From Pseudomonas sp. N40(2020) (lineage in GTDB: Bacteria; Pseudomonadota; Gammaproteobacteria; Pseudomonadales; Pseudomonadaceae): a stretch of DNA of 64,000 nt. The notes below the pieces were generated by a model, which did no database searches, was not told where the DNA came from, and was given only the letters and a program-made list of their open reading frames with translations. This document shows positions 29,345-38,947 of the stretch, piece by piece. The DNA is taken from the NCBI RefSeq assembly GCF_014472415.1, contig NZ_JACSZV010000009.1, forward strand, positions 81,418 through 145,417. Direction: 5' to 3'. A program made the position numbers and the translations under genes. The number at the start of each line of letters is the position of its first letter. The first letter of the stretch is position 1.

Positions 29345-29821
29345 TTATTTGGTGTCGCGGTGTTCGAACTCGCCTTCGATCACATCACCTTCGCGGCCAA
29401 TAGGCTCGCGCGGTGCAGGACCGCCACGGGGTTGCAGGTCGTCAGCAAAGGCACGCTGACGCATGGCCTGATCTTCGGCGCGCTGGCGCATTTTGTTCGC
29501 CAGCAGACGACGGGTGAACGGCAGCAGCATCACCAGACCGACCACGTCGCTGATGAAGCCAGGCAGGATCAACAGGCCACCGGCCAGTGCCAGCATCAAG
29601 CCTTCAAGCATGGTTTGCGCAGGCAGTTCGCCGCGGTTCAGGCTTTCACGGGCACGCAGTGCGGTGGCCAGACCGGCGACGCGCAGCACGAACACACCGA
29701 ACATCGAGCCGAGAATGATCAGCAGCAGGGCCGGGAAAAACCCGATAGACCCTGCCACTTTGACGAATACGAACAGCTCCAGCACCGGAAACAGCAGAAA
29801 GAGCAACAAAAAAGGGCGCAT
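29345..29821 (-). CDS. fxsA: FxsA-family membrane protein
   Basis: A 158-residue protein with two to four hydrophobic helices (PFLLLFLLFPVLELFVFVKV; FPALLLIILGSMFGVFVL; GLMLALAGGLLILPGFISD) and a charged cytoplasmic tail. The GGLLILPGFISDVVGLVMLL block is diagnostic of FxsA. The E. coli protein lowers the F-plasmid exclusion of phage T7; its normal role is unknown. It lies just upstream of groES on the same strand, but its own terminator intervenes. ATG 29821 with GAGGA is preferred over the preceding TTG. Confidence 0.9.
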   Translation of the reverse strand: MRPFLLLFLLFPVLELFVFVKVAGSIGFFPALLLIILGSMFGVFVLRVAGLATALRARESLNRGELPAQTMLEGLMLALAGGLLILPGFISDVVGLVMLLPFTRRLLANKMRQRAEDQAMRQRAFADDLQPRGGPAPREPIGREGDVIEGEFEHRDTK

Positions 29822-29886
29822 CAAAGATTCCTCAACGCAAGAAATGCCTTGCAGTAAGCCTTAGATGACGTCGCCCTTTCGTGAAT

Positions 29887-30618
29887 TCAAGCGTCGACCC
29901 CTGCATTTTTTGGCCAAACCTCTGCGTGAGCCAGAGAAACCAAGGCTTCGCGCACTTGTATCGGCGTATGACATGGCGCTTGAAACGGTAGCCAGTACAG
30001 CGCCTGACCGATGCGCAGGTGCATGCCTTCGCTGTCGATCCCGGCCAGTAGCGCCAGCTCGGTTTTCGGCAGCCCGGCCAGATCGACGTAGTGCGCGATG
30101 GCCTTGGCGTGGTCGCTGTTCATGTGCTCGACCATGCTGATCTCGGCTTTGCCGGCAAACGGGTTGGCCAGGGTCAGTTGATCAATCCAGTGAATCGCAC
30201 CAAAACCGCCAATGTAGCGATGGCGCACCGGGTTCAGTACCCAGAAATCGAAGTCGTGGGCCTTGTGGTAGTTCTTTGAATCCGGGAAATAGCGGTAGTA
30301 CCGCTGCGCCGCCGCTTCGATGGCCGCCGGGTCTTCGAGCTTTTGCGCCTCAGCCAGATACGTCAGGCGACCAACGGCTTGTACGTCGTCGGCCTCACGC
30401 TCGCCCACCAACATCGAGCATTTCGGGTCTTTTTGCAGATTGTGGGTGTGCTGGGCGATACGGCTGATCAGGATCAGCGGCCGGCCCTGCTCGTCCAGGC
30501 AATACGGCACGACGGAGCCAAAGGGAAAACCGGGCATCGATTTGGAGTGGGTCGACAGCACGCCCCGGTATTCCTTGAGAAGCAATTCTCGGGCATTCTT
30601 GGCCGCTTCAACGCTCAA
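29887..30618 (-). CDS. HugZ/pyridoxamine-oxidase-like haem-associated protein
   Basis: A 243-residue protein. It has an N-terminal split-barrel flavin/haem-binding fold (GVLSTHSKSMPGFPFGSVVPYCLDEQGRPLIL) and a C-terminal DUF2470-like domain (VEHMNSDHAKAIAHYV). The pair is the HugZ-type architecture, which binds or degrades haem in some relatives. The start is TTG at 30618, supported by AAGGAG 7 bp upstream. Function here is not proved; a flavoprotein role is also possible. Confidence 0.8.
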   Translation of the reverse strand: MSVEAAKNARELLLKEYRGVLSTHSKSMPGFPFGSVVPYCLDEQGRPLILISRIAQHTHNLQKDPKCSMLVGEREADDVQAVGRLTYLAEAQKLEDPAAIEAAAQRYYRYFPDSKNYHKAHDFDFWVLNPVRHRYIGGFGAIHWIDQLTLANPFAGKAEISMVEHMNSDHAKAIAHYVDLAGLPKTELALLAGIDSEGMHLRIGQALYWLPFQAPCHTPIQVREALVSLAHAEVWPKNAGVDA

Positions 30619-30779
30619 TTTATGACTCCTTAATTAGAATCCGTCGAAAAAACGGACAGGTGCCTTGGATAAGTTCCAGTCACCTTCGGGGCAATTCTCA
30701 TGTGCAGCCAGGCCATGTCGGGCGCAGATCGAGAGGCTTCTAAAGGACCACCACTCTGACCTGCTATCGGGGCATGCGA

Positions 30780-31538
30780 ATGCAACTCAACGACAAAGTA
30801 ATCATTATCACTGGCGGTTGCCAAGGTCTGGGCCGCTCGATGGCCGAGTATTTCGCCGGCAAAGGCGCGAAGCTGGCGCTGGTCGATCTGAACCAGGAAA
30901 AACTCGACGACGCGGTGGCCGCCTGCAAAGCCAAAGGCGTCGAGGCGCGCAGCTACCTGTGCAACGTTGCCAATGAAGAACAGGTCGAGCACATGGTTGC
31001 TCAGGTCGCCGAGGATTTCGGCGCGATCCACGGCTTGATCAACAACGCCGGGATTCTGCGTGACGGACTGCTGCTCAAGGTCAAGGACGGCGAAATGACC
31101 AAGATGAGCCTGGCCCAGTGGCAGGCGGTGATCGACGTCAACCTGACCGGCGTGTTCCTGTGCACCCGTGAAGTGGCAGCAAAAATGGTCGAGCTGAAAA
31201 ACAGCGGCGCGATCATCAACATCTCGTCGATCTCCCGCGCGGGCAACGTTGGCCAGACCAACTACTCCGCCGCCAAGGCTGGCGTAGCGGCGGCCACCGT
31301 GACCTGGGCCAAGGAGCTGGCGCGTTATGGCATTCGTGTGGCGGGCATTGCCCCGGGCTTCATCGAAACCGAGATGACCCTGGGCATGAAGCCCGAAGCG
31401 CTGGAGAAGATGACCGCAGGCATTCCGCTCAAGCGCATGGGCAAGCCGGAAGAGATCGCCCATTCGGCGGCGTACATCTTCGAGAACGACTACTACACCG
31501 GTCGGGTTCTGGAGATGGATGGCGGGTTGCGCATCTAA
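30780..31538 (+). CDS. Short-chain dehydrogenase/reductase (FabG-like)
   Basis: A 252-residue classical SDR. It has the Rossmann TGGCQGLG motif (about 10-17), NNAG near 90, catalytic Ser (NISSIS) and YSAAK near 158-162, and the C-terminal MDGGLRI. It uses NAD(P)H on a carbonyl or hydroxyl substrate. FabG-like proteins vary in substrate, so none is assigned. An ATG 6 bp earlier (30774) is also in frame; the one at 30780 has a better-spaced GGGG. Confidence 0.85.
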   Translation: MQLNDKVIIITGGCQGLGRSMAEYFAGKGAKLALVDLNQEKLDDAVAACKAKGVEARSYLCNVANEEQVEHMVAQVAEDFGAIHGLINNAGILRDGLLLKVKDGEMTKMSLAQWQAVIDVNLTGVFLCTREVAAKMVELKNSGAIINISSISRAGNVGQTNYSAAKAGVAAATVTWAKELARYGIRVAGIAPGFIETEMTLGMKPEALEKMTAGIPLKRMGKPEEIAHSAAYIFENDYYTGRVLEMDGGLRI

Positions 31539-31547
31539 CTGGCGGCA

Positions 31548-31588
31548 TGAAAACCTGTGGGAGCAAGCTCGCTCCCACAGGTTTTCAG
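31548..31588. terminator. Bidirectional palindrome/terminator between convergent genes
   Basis: A nearly perfect 41-base palindrome (TGAAAACCTGTGGGAGC...) with A and T tails lies between the SDR and mrp stops. Its core TGTGGGAGC/GCTCCCACA is shared with Pseudomonas REP elements. It can terminate both transcripts. Confidence 0.75.
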
Positions 31589-31601
31589 CTTTACGAACGT
31601 A

Positions 31602-32696
31602 TCAATCGTCGCTGATGGTGATATTCGGCATCGCCGGCGTTGCCGCTTCCTGCAACACAATCCGCGCGCCGACATGGCGGGCCAGTTCCTGATAGACCAT
31701 GGCTATCTGGCTGTCCGGTTCGGCGATTACCGTGGGTTTGCCGCCATCGGCCTGCTCGCGGATCAGCATCGACAACGGCAGCGAAGCCAGCAGTTCGACG
31801 CCGTATTGAGTCGCCAGCTTCTCACCACCACCCTCGCCGAACAGATGCTCGGCATGGCCGCAGTTCGAGCAGATGTGCACAGCCATGTTTTCAACCACAC
31901 CGAGCACCGGGATGTTGACCTTGCGGAACATTTCCACGCCTTTGCGCGCGTCGAGCAGCGCCAGATCCTGCGGGGTGGTGACGATCACGGCGCCAGCCAC
32001 CGGGACTTTCTGCGCCAGAGTCAGCTGGATGTCACCGGTACCTGGCGGCATGTCGATGACCAGATAATCCAGATCGCCCCACGCGGTTTGCGTGACCAGT
32101 TGCAGCAGCGCGCCGGAAACCATCGGCCCGCGCCAGACCATCGGCGTGTTGTCGTCGGTCAGGAATGCCATCGACATGACTTCGACGCCATGGGCCTTGA
32201 GTGGCACGAACCATTTCTGATCCTTGACCTCTGGGCGAGTGCGCTCGGGGATACCGAACATGATGCCCTGGCTCGGGCCATAGATATCGGCGTCGAGAAT
32301 CCCGACCTTGGCGCCTTCACGGGCCAATGCCAGTGCGAGGTTGGCCGCGGTGGTCGATTTGCCCACACCACCCTTGCCCGATGCCACGGCGACCACGTTC
32401 TTGACGTTGGCCAGGCCCGGAATCTGCGCCTGGGCCTTGTGCGCGGCGATCACGCTGTTGACTTCAACCCTGGCGATCACCACGCCGTCGATGTTTTCGA
32501 TGGCCAGTTGCAGCAATTGCGCCCAGCCGCTCTTGAACAGACCGGCGGCATAGCCGATTTCCAGCTGAACATTGACGCGGTCACCGATGATCTCGATGTT
32601 TTTCACGCAACCGGCGCTGACCGGGTCCTGGTTCAGGTAAGGGTCAGTGTATTGGCTGAGGACGGCTTCCACCGCTGCGCGAGTGACGGCACTCAT
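31602..32696 (-). CDS. apbC: Iron-sulfur cluster carrier ApbC (Mrp/NBP35 family)
   Basis: A 364-residue P-loop ATPase. It has an N-terminal FeS-assembly (MIP18-like) domain (1-90), then a deviant Walker [13 protein letters not shown] at about 103-114. CSNCGH near 260 supplies the CxxC that holds the transferred [4Fe-4S] cluster. It loads clusters on apoproteins. The start ATG at 32696 follows GGAG. It is divergent from metG. Confidence 0.93.
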   Translation of the reverse strand: MSAVTRAAVEAVLSQYTDPYLNQDPVSAGCVKNIEIIGDRVNVQLEIGYAAGLFKSGWAQLLQLAIENIDGVVIARVEVNSVIAAHKAQAQIPGLANVKNVVAVASGKGGVGKSTTAANLALALAREGAKVGILDADIYGPSQGIMFGIPERTRPEVKDQKWFVPLKAHGVEVMSMAFLTDDNTPMVWRGPMVSGALLQLVTQTAWGDLDYLVIDMPPGTGDIQLTLAQKVPVAGAVIVTTPQDLALLDARKGVEMFRKVNIPVLGVVENMAVHICSNCGHAEHLFGEGGGEKLATQYGVELLASLPLSMLIREQADGGKPTVIAEPDSQIAMVYQELARHVGARIVLQEAATPAMPNITISDD

Positions 32697-32851
32697 GGGC
32701 AACTCCGATAACAAGACTGGGAAAAGATGGCCGCTATCCTACCCCTTCTATCCTCCAGACGGCATGCCCGGCAACGATTTGCAGGGGTGAAATATCTTGG
32801 CCGGCGCTTTATAGTGGCCGACCTCCGTTTCATCAAGTAGCGAAGCCCCAC
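32697..32851. promoter_or_regulatory. Divergent apbC/metG promoter region
   Basis: A 155-bp gap between two divergent housekeeping genes holds both promoters; no clear operator was seen. Confidence 0.4.
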
Positions 32852-34903
32852 ATGTCCGAACCACGCAAGATCCTCGTCACCAGCGCCCTGCCCTACGCCA
32901 ACGGTTCGATTCACCTTGGCCACATGCTGGAATATATCCAGACCGATATGTGGGTGCGCTTCCAGAAGCATCGCGGCAATCAATGCATTTATGTCTGCGC
33001 CGACGACGCCCACGGTTCGGCGATCATGCTGCGCGCGGAAAAGGAAGGCATCACCCCGGAACAACTGATCGCCAACGTGCAGGCTGAACACAGCGCCGAC
33101 TTTGCCGAGTTCCTGGTCGGCTTCGACAACTTCCACTCCACTCACGCCGAAGAAAACCGTGAGCTGTCGAGCCAGATCTATCTCAAGCTGCGTGACGCCG
33201 GGCACATCGCCCAACGCTCGATCACCCAGTATTTCGACCCGGAAAAGAAAATGTTCCTGGCCGACCGCTTCATCAAGGGCACCTGCCCGAAATGCGGCAC
33301 CGAAGACCAGTACGGCGACAACTGCGAAAAATGCGGTGCGACCTACGCACCAACCGACCTGAAGGATCCGAAGTCGGCAATCTCCGGCGCCACCCCGGTG
33401 CTCAAGGATTCCCAGCACTTCTTCTTCAAGCTCCCGGACTTCCAGGAAATGCTGCAGGCATGGACCCGCAGCGGCACGCTGCAAGACGCCGTAGCCAACA
33501 AGATCGCCGAGTGGCTGGACGCCGGCCTGCAACAGTGGGATATCTCCCGCGATGCGCCGTACTTCGGCTTCGAGATCCCGGACGAGCCGGGCAAGTATTT
33601 CTACGTGTGGCTGGATGCGCCGATCGGCTACATGGCCAGCTTCAAGAACCTTTGCGACCGCACGCCTGAGCTGGACTTCGACGCGTTCTGGGGCAAGGAC
33701 TCCACCGCCGAGCTGTACCACTTCATCGGCAAGGACATCGTCAACTTCCATGCGCTGTTCTGGCCAGCGATGCTCGAAGGTGCGGGCTACCGCAAGCCAA
33801 CCGGCATCAACGTGCATGGTTACCTGACCGTCAACGGTCAGAAGATGTCCAAGTCCCGCGGCACCTTCATCAAGGCCCGTACTTATCTTGATCACCTGTC
33901 GCCGGAATACCTGCGCTACTACTACGCGGCCAAACTGGGCCGTGGCGTCGATGACCTCGACCTGAATCTCGAAGACTTCGTGCAGAAGGTCAACTCTGAC
34001 CTCGTCGGCAAAGTGGTCAACATCGCCAGCCGTTGCGCCGGCTTCATTCAGAAAGGCAACGCCGGCCTGCTGGTCGACAACAATGCCGCGCCAGAGCTGA
34101 CCGAAGCTTTCCTCGCCGCCGCGCCAAGCATTGCCGACGCTTATGAAGCCCGCGACTTCGCCCGCGCCATGCGTGAAACCATGGCCCTGGCCGATCGCGC
34201 CAACGCCTGGATCGCCGACAAGGCTCCATGGTCGCTGAACAAGCAGGAAGGCAAGCAGGATGAAGTCCAGGCGATCTGCGCCACCGGCATCAACCTGTTC
34301 CGCCAACTGGTGATCTTCCTCAAACCGGTGCTGCCGCTGCTGGCCGCCGATGCCGAGGCGTTCCTCAACGTCGCGCCGCTGACCTGGAACGACCACACCA
34401 CCCTGCTGGCCAACCATCAGCTCAACGAGTTCAAGCCGCTGATGACCCGCATCGACCCGGTAAAAGTGCAAGCCATGAGCGACGCCTCGAAAGAAGACCT
34501 GACCGCCAGCCAGACCGACACCGGTGCAGCCGCCCCGGCAGGTAACGGCGAACTGGCCAAGGATCCGCTGTCGGCGGAAATCGACTTCGACACCTTTGCT
34601 GCCGTCGACCTGCGCGTCGCGCTGATCGTCAAGGCTGAACACGTGGAAGGCGCCGACAAACTGCTGCGCCTGACCCTGGACATTGGTGATGAGCAACGCA
34701 ACGTGTTCTCGGGGATCAAGAGTGCTTACCCAGACCCGTCCAAGCTCGACGGTCGCCTGACCATGATGATCGCCAACCTCAAGCCACGGAAAATGAAGTT
34801 CGGTATCTCTGAAGGCATGGTGATGGCGGCAGGTCCTGGCGGTGAAGAGATCTACCTGCTGAGCCCGGACAGCGGCGCCAAGCCGGGTCAGCGCATCAAG
34901 TAA
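32852..34903 (+). CDS. metG: Methionyl-tRNA synthetase
   Basis: A 683-residue class I synthetase. It has HLGH (HIGH motif, about 22-25), a zinc knuckle with CPKCG and CEKCG (about 146-164), KMSKS at about 331-335, and a C-terminal EMAPII-like tRNA-binding domain (about 580-683, [15 protein letters not shown]) used for dimerisation. It charges tRNA-Met. A hairpin follows the stop. Confidence 0.98.
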   Translation: MSEPRKILVTSALPYANGSIHLGHMLEYIQTDMWVRFQKHRGNQCIYVCADDAHGSAIMLRAEKEGITPEQLIANVQAEHSADFAEFLVGFDNFHSTHAEENRELSSQIYLKLRDAGHIAQRSITQYFDPEKKMFLADRFIKGTCPKCGTEDQYGDNCEKCGATYAPTDLKDPKSAISGATPVLKDSQHFFFKLPDFQEMLQAWTRSGTLQDAVANKIAEWLDAGLQQWDISRDAPYFGFEIPDEPGKYFYVWLDAPIGYMASFKNLCDRTPELDFDAFWGKDSTAELYHFIGKDIVNFHALFWPAMLEGAGYRKPTGINVHGYLTVNGQKMSKSRGTFIKARTYLDHLSPEYLRYYYAAKLGRGVDDLDLNLEDFVQKVNSDLVGKVVNIASRCAGFIQKGNAGLLVDNNAAPELTEAFLAAAPSIADAYEARDFARAMRETMALADRANAWIADKAPWSLNKQEGKQDEVQAICATGINLFRQLVIFLKPVLPLLAADAEAFLNVAPLTWNDHTTLLANHQLNEFKPLMTRIDPVKVQAMSDASKEDLTASQTDTGAAAPAGNGELAKDPLSAEIDFDTFAAVDLRVALIVKAEHVEGADKLLRLTLDIGDEQRNVFSGIKSAYPDPSKLDGRLTMMIANLKPRKMKFGISEGMVMAAGPGGEEIYLLSPDSGAKPGQRIK

Positions 34904-34920
34904 GTCTATGCGTTAGATCG

Positions 34921-34957
34921 ATCCCACAGACGTGCTCCGCATGCCTGTGGGATTTTT
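34921..34957 (+). terminator. Terminator of metG
   Basis: ATCCCACAG and CTGTGGGAT are separated by a GC-rich loop and followed by TTTT, 18 bp past the stop. Confidence 0.7.
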
Positions 34958-35034
34958 CATATCTGGCCCACCCTTCGCGGCAGCCGGATAATGCCTAACC
35001 TTATGAGACACCCGCCCGTTTCGCCGGCAGAACC

Positions 35035-35604
35035 ATGACCGAACTTGTGCTTACGCTTTTCAGTGCTGCGCTGCTCAACAACTTCGTGTTGCACTGGCCG
35101 CTGGGCGTCGATCCGCTGCTGGCCAGCAGTCGCCGACAAGTGCATGCGCTGGGACTGGCAACGTTGTGCCTGATGGTGGTGGTCGGCGTGTTCAGTTATG
35201 CGGTCTGGCACTGGCTGTTGGTGCCGCTGCAACTTGAAGCCCTGCGCCTGTTCGTGTTTCTACCGCTGAGCGTGCTGTTGATCGCGCCGATCCTGAAATT
35301 GCTGGCGCGCGGACTGCCCGACTGGCCGTTCGAAGGTTTGTGGCCGCTGTTACTGGGCAATGCCGGCGTGCTCGGCCTGGCGCTGATCAATGCGCAGAAC
35401 GATCAGGGCCTGTTGCAGGCGACGGCGCTGAGTCTCGGTGCCGGGTTGGGCTTCTGGCTGGTGCTGAGCCTGTTCAGTGATTTGCGCGAACGCAGCGCCG
35501 ACAACGATATTCCACTGCCCTTTCGCGGTTTGCCGATCGATCTGATAAGCGCCGGACTGATGGCTGTGATTTTTCTCGGATTCAGTGGACTGATCAAAAC
35601 ATGA
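35035..35604 (+). CDS. rsxA: RsxA/RnfA-like membrane subunit, divergent
   Basis: A 189-residue protein with 6 TM helices, the length of canonical RnfA (193). It keeps NNFVL (15-19), VLGLALIN (112-119) and the C-terminal [27 protein letters not shown] pattern. The two cysteines that in canonical RnfA hold half of the intramembrane [2Fe-2S] cluster are absent: LGLCP is here LGVDP (Asp26), and TNCAVLG is here GNAGVLG (Ala110). It is the first gene of an A-B-D-G-E operon and overlaps rsxB by 4 bp. The complex normally couples ferredoxin/NADH redox to ion transport, or reduces SoxR. Confidence 0.88.
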   Translation: MTELVLTLFSAALLNNFVLHWPLGVDPLLASSRRQVHALGLATLCLMVVVGVFSYAVWHWLLVPLQLEALRLFVFLPLSVLLIAPILKLLARGLPDWPFEGLWPLLLGNAGVLGLALINAQNDQGLLQATALSLGAGLGFWLVLSLFSDLRERSADNDIPLPFRGLPIDLISAGLMAVIFLGFSGLIKT

Positions 35605-36809
35605 GTCTGATTCAACGCATCGATGCCCTGCTGCCCCAGACCCAATGCGGCAAATGCGGCCATCCCGGATGCAAACCCTACGCACAAGGCATCGCCGAGG
35701 GCGAGCCGATCAACAAGTGCCCGCCGGGCGGTGACGAAACGGTCGCGGCGCTGGCCGAGTTGCTGAAAGTGCCGGTGCTGGAACTGGATATCAGCCGTGG
35801 CTCGGCACCGCCCCAAGTCGCCTACATCCGCGAAGCCGAATGCATCGGCTGCACCAAGTGCATTCAGGCCTGCCCGATCGACGCGATCGTTGGCGCCGCC
35901 AAATTGATGCACACGGTGATCATTGACGAATGCACCGGTTGCGACCTGTGCGTGGCGCCTTGCCCGGTGGACTGCATCGAAATGCATCCGCTGCCGCTCG
36001 GCACGCTGCCGGTGGTCGGTGGCCTGGCCTTCAGCCTTGAAGAACAGCGCGCCCGCGCCGCCAAACGCGATCACGCCCGCCAGCGCTTTGAGCGACGCAA
36101 CGATCGCTTGCTGCGCGAAGAACAACAGAAGCAGGCTGAGCGAGAGGCTCGAGCGAAAAAAGCGGCGCAACCTGAAGTCACTGCAACTGACCCGGTGCAC
36201 GCTGCACTTGAACGTGTGCGCGCGCAGAAAACCGCGACCGCCGATGCCGCGTTGAAAAAAGCCAAGATCGATGTGGCGATGAGCCGCGCACAATTGCATA
36301 AATCCCTGAAAGCCTTCGGCCATCCGCCGACTTTTGAGCAGCAGTCGCAATTGATCGTCTTGCAGCAGCAATTCGAAGCGGCCGAACAGGCTCTGGCGAA
36401 ACTTGAAAGCAACGCACCCGGTGCTCCGGTCGCGCCAGTCCCGGCGAAGGACGCTGATCTTAAACGGGCGAAGATCCAGTTGGCCATGCGCCGCGCCGAG
36501 CTGAAAAAGGCCCAGACCGCCGAGGCGCCCGCGCAGCAGATCGCCACGCTGGAACAGGCCCTGCGTGACGCCGAGCAGGCACTGCACGCTGCCGAAGTCG
36601 CCAGTGATCAGCCCGTGCCTGACCTCGTACGCGTGGAAAAACATCCGATCGACAGCCAGCTTCGACAGCTGAAAACCGAATTGGCCTACGCCCGCGCCGA
36701 CCTCAATAAGCTCGAACGCCGCGCCGATACGCCGGGCGAAACCCTCGACAAGGCCCGCGCCCGCCTGCAAGACGCCGAGCGCCAGGTGCAAGACCATGTC
36801 GCCCCTTGA
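35601..36809 (+). CDS. rsxB: RsxB/RnfB-like ferredoxin subunit without TM anchor, with long helical repeat tail
   Basis: A 402-residue protein; canonical RnfB is under 200. Residues 1-45 hold the [4Fe-4S] domain (CGKCGHPGC with Cys16, 19, 24 and Cys40). Residues 72-130 carry two more [4Fe-4S] motifs ([24 protein letters not shown]). The usual N-terminal TM helix is missing: the protein opens directly at [17 protein letters not shown]. From about 145 on it is a charged, Ala-rich helical tail with three repeats (around 219-236, 288-305, 355-372; pattern K..I..AM.RA.L.K). [12 protein letters not shown] near 199 is like RnfC C-terminal tail repeats. It overlaps rsxA by 4 bp and rsxD by 14 bp. Confidence 0.88.
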   Translation: MSLIQRIDALLPQTQCGKCGHPGCKPYAQGIAEGEPINKCPPGGDETVAALAELLKVPVLELDISRGSAPPQVAYIREAECIGCTKCIQACPIDAIVGAAKLMHTVIIDECTGCDLCVAPCPVDCIEMHPLPLGTLPVVGGLAFSLEEQRARAAKRDHARQRFERRNDRLLREEQQKQAEREARAKKAAQPEVTATDPVHAALERVRAQKTATADAALKKAKIDVAMSRAQLHKSLKAFGHPPTFEQQSQLIVLQQQFEAAEQALAKLESNAPGAPVAPVPAKDADLKRAKIQLAMRRAELKKAQTAEAPAQQIATLEQALRDAEQALHAAEVASDQPVPDLVRVEKHPIDSQLRQLKTELAYARADLNKLERRADTPGETLDKARARLQDAERQVQDHVAP

Positions 36810-37779
36810 GACGCCGGACGATCGCCTGCAACAGGCGATGAAGCTGGTGCTGTTGGCCATGCTGCCGGGGCTGCTGGCGCTGTTCTGGATGTACGGTTGG
36901 GGGGTGTTGATCAACTTGTTGTTGGCCGTCGGCGGCGCATTGATCGTCGAGACTGGCGTCACACGCCTGCGCCGACAGCCTTTGCAGCCGACACTGAGCG
37001 ACGGCAGCGCACTGGTCAGCGCCACACTGCTCGCCGCTGCCCTGCCGCCTTATTGCCCGTGGTGGCTGACGGTGATCGCGATTGCTTCGGGCTTGCTGTT
37101 TGGAAAACACCTGTACGGTGGTGTTGGCAAAAACCCATTCAACCCGGCCATGCTCGGTTTTGCGCTGGCCATTGTGATGTTCCCGCAACCGATGACCCAC
37201 TGGCCGGCCCAAGGCATGGGGCTGCTCGACACCGTGCAGCAGGTGTTCAATCCAAGTCAGGCACCTGACGCCTGGGTTCAGGCGACAGCACTGGACAGCC
37301 TGCGCATCAACAAAAGCCTGACCATCGATGAACTGTTCGCCGCCAATCCAGCCTTCGGGCGCTTCGGCGGACGTGGCGTGGAATGGGTGAATCTGGCGTT
37401 TCTCGCCGGCGGGCTGTTTTTGCTGCAACGTCGGGTGTTCGGCTGGCATGCACCGGTTGGCATGCTTGCCAGTCTGTTTGTGGTCAGTTTGCTGTTCTGG
37501 AATGGCTCTGGCTCCGATTCTCACGGCTCGCCACTGTTTCATCTGCTGAGCGGGGCGACCATGCTCGGCGCGTTTTTCATCATTACCGAACCGGTATCCG
37601 GGGCAAAAAGCGCACTCGCTCGCCTGCTGTTTGGTGTCGGTGTCGGGCTGCTGACTTATCTGATCCGCACCTGGGGCGGTTACCCGGACGGTGTCGCGTT
37701 TGCGGTGTTGCTGATGAATCTCTGCGTGCCGGCCCTGGAGCGTTTTGCCGCAAACCGACAAGCCCAGGTGACCCCATGA
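36796..37779 (+). CDS. rsxD: RsxD/RnfD flavin-bearing membrane subunit
   Basis: A 327-residue protein with about 8-10 TM helices (E. coli RsxD is 352). It has [17 protein letters not shown] near 110-126, typical of RnfD/NqrB. The [19 protein letters not shown] block near 250 is a conserved family element. The covalent-FMN SGAT-like Thr is present. It overlaps the rsxB end, so no gene fits between them; canonical operons have rsxC at this point. Confidence 0.9.
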   Translation: MSPLETPDDRLQQAMKLVLLAMLPGLLALFWMYGWGVLINLLLAVGGALIVETGVTRLRRQPLQPTLSDGSALVSATLLAAALPPYCPWWLTVIAIASGLLFGKHLYGGVGKNPFNPAMLGFALAIVMFPQPMTHWPAQGMGLLDTVQQVFNPSQAPDAWVQATALDSLRINKSLTIDELFAANPAFGRFGGRGVEWVNLAFLAGGLFLLQRRVFGWHAPVGMLASLFVVSLLFWNGSGSDSHGSPLFHLLSGATMLGAFFIITEPVSGAKSALARLLFGVGVGLLTYLIRTWGGYPDGVAFAVLLMNLCVPALERFAANRQAQVTP

Positions 37780-38381
37780 ACCGCACGACCAGCATACTCA
37801 TACTGCTGCTGTTGGCCGGGGTCGGCATCGGTGCGACGTATCTGGTGCAACGCAGCAATGCGCCGCAAATTGCTGCCGAGCAACGTCTGCTCGACAGTCG
37901 CAAACTGCTCGATGTGCTCGCTTCAGAAACTTATGACAATCAACCGCTGCAGCAGCCGCTGGCATTGGCCGACATTGCCCTGAGCCACAGCACGCTGAGC
38001 GGCGGTTATCGCGCGACCAATGCCGGGCGAACGGTCGCAGTGCTGCTGCGTAGTCAATCGCAGGGTTATGCCGGGAGCATCGAGCTGCTGATTGCCATTG
38101 ATGCGAACGGAAAATTGTTGGGCGTGAAAACCCTCAAACAAACCGAAACCCCGGCGTTTGGTGGCGTGATCGGCGACTGGCCTAATACCTGGCTCCAGGC
38201 ATTCGTTGGCAAATCGAGCAACGAGCCGACGGATTCAGGTTGGGCGTTGAAAAAGGATCAGGGACAATTTGATCAAATGGCCGGTGCGACCATCACGTCC
38301 CGCGCGGCGATCAACGCAATCCATGATGCGCTGCGTTACTTCGATGAGCATCGCGCGGCGTTGCTGGGAAGTGGAACATGA
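37776..38381 (+). CDS. rsxG: RsxG/RnfG FMN-binding subunit
   Basis: A 201-residue protein with one N-terminal TM anchor (SILILLLLAGVGIGATYLV, about 6-24) and a periplasmic FMN_bind domain. It keeps GYAGSIELLIAIDANG and ends with the flavinylation motif AGATITS (near 178-184; canonical SGAT[LI]TS), where the Thr takes FMN by a phosphoester bond. ETPAFGG stands where ETPGLG is usual. Start ATG at 37776 overlaps rsxD by 4 bp. Confidence 0.9.
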   Translation: MNRTTSILILLLLAGVGIGATYLVQRSNAPQIAAEQRLLDSRKLLDVLASETYDNQPLQQPLALADIALSHSTLSGGYRATNAGRTVAVLLRSQSQGYAGSIELLIAIDANGKLLGVKTLKQTETPAFGGVIGDWPNTWLQAFVGKSSNEPTDSGWALKKDQGQFDQMAGATITSRAAINAIHDALRYFDEHRAALLGSGT

Positions 38382-38947
38382 ATCTGTCGAATGCTCTGAT
38401 GCTGGTCCTGCTACTTGGCACCACACAAACGTTGGCCGGTGCGCTGGGCACGCTGATGATGTTTGCCACCGTCGTGTTGGTCTATGGCGTCTGCATGGCA
38501 CCCCTGCGTTCGCGCCTGAACGGTTCAAGTGCGTTGCTGGCAAGCCTGTTGCTCGCCGCCACGTTGACCAGTTGTGTAGAAATTTTTACGCAACGCTTTT
38601 ATCTGCCCTGGCATCAGAACTTTGGTCTTTATGCTGGCCTGATTGCCTTGCAGTGCGTGGTGCTGGAACAGCATGGATTTTTCCGCCAGACGCGGATCGA
38701 GCGGCTCAAACTCTGCGGTTTGTTCAGCACATTGATGCTGGTACTCGCTGTAATGCGTGAACTGCTCGGTCATGGCAGCCTCGGTCGCGGACTATCAGAA
38801 CACTGGCAAGGTCTTGTTTTATTCAGTGAGGGGCTGCACCTGGTCACTCTGGTTCCCGGCGCCTTCATTGTATTGGGGCTGCTGCTTGCGGCCCGTCAGG
38901 CATGGACTCGCTCGAACTCAATTCCCAAGGAAACGCATCGCCCATGA
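38378..38947 (+). CDS. rsxE: RsxE/RnfE-like membrane subunit, short and divergent
   Basis: A 189-residue protein with about 6 TM helices; canonical RnfE is about 230. The family block MRELLGHGSLG (RE[IL][IL]GxGTL) and VPGAFIVLGLLLA near the end support the call. Of the two cluster cysteines, the first is replaced (LLGTTQT for LLGLCPL, Thr16) and the second is kept (ALQCVVLE, Cys93). It overlaps rsxG by 4 bp and nth by 4 bp. Confidence 0.82.
   Translation: MNLSNALMLVLLLGTTQTLAGALGTLMMFATVVLVYGVCMAPLRSRLNGSSALLASLLLAATLTSCVEIFTQRFYLPWHQNFGLYAGLIALQCVVLEQHGFFRQTRIERLKLCGLFSTLMLVLAVMRELLGHGSLGRGLSEHWQGLVLFSEGLHLVTLVPGAFIVLGLLLAARQAWTRSNSIPKETHRP

Noticed and set aside
32693..34696. A 667-codon minus-strand open frame opposite metG
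   Set aside because: Antisense shadow of metG with no ribosome site or recognisable domain.
36780..36830. A hidden or frameshifted rsxC between rsxB and rsxD
   Set aside because: The two genes overlap by 14 bp and both frames carry family features at their ends, so no sequence is left over for even a remnant, apart from the RnfC-like tail inside rsxB.
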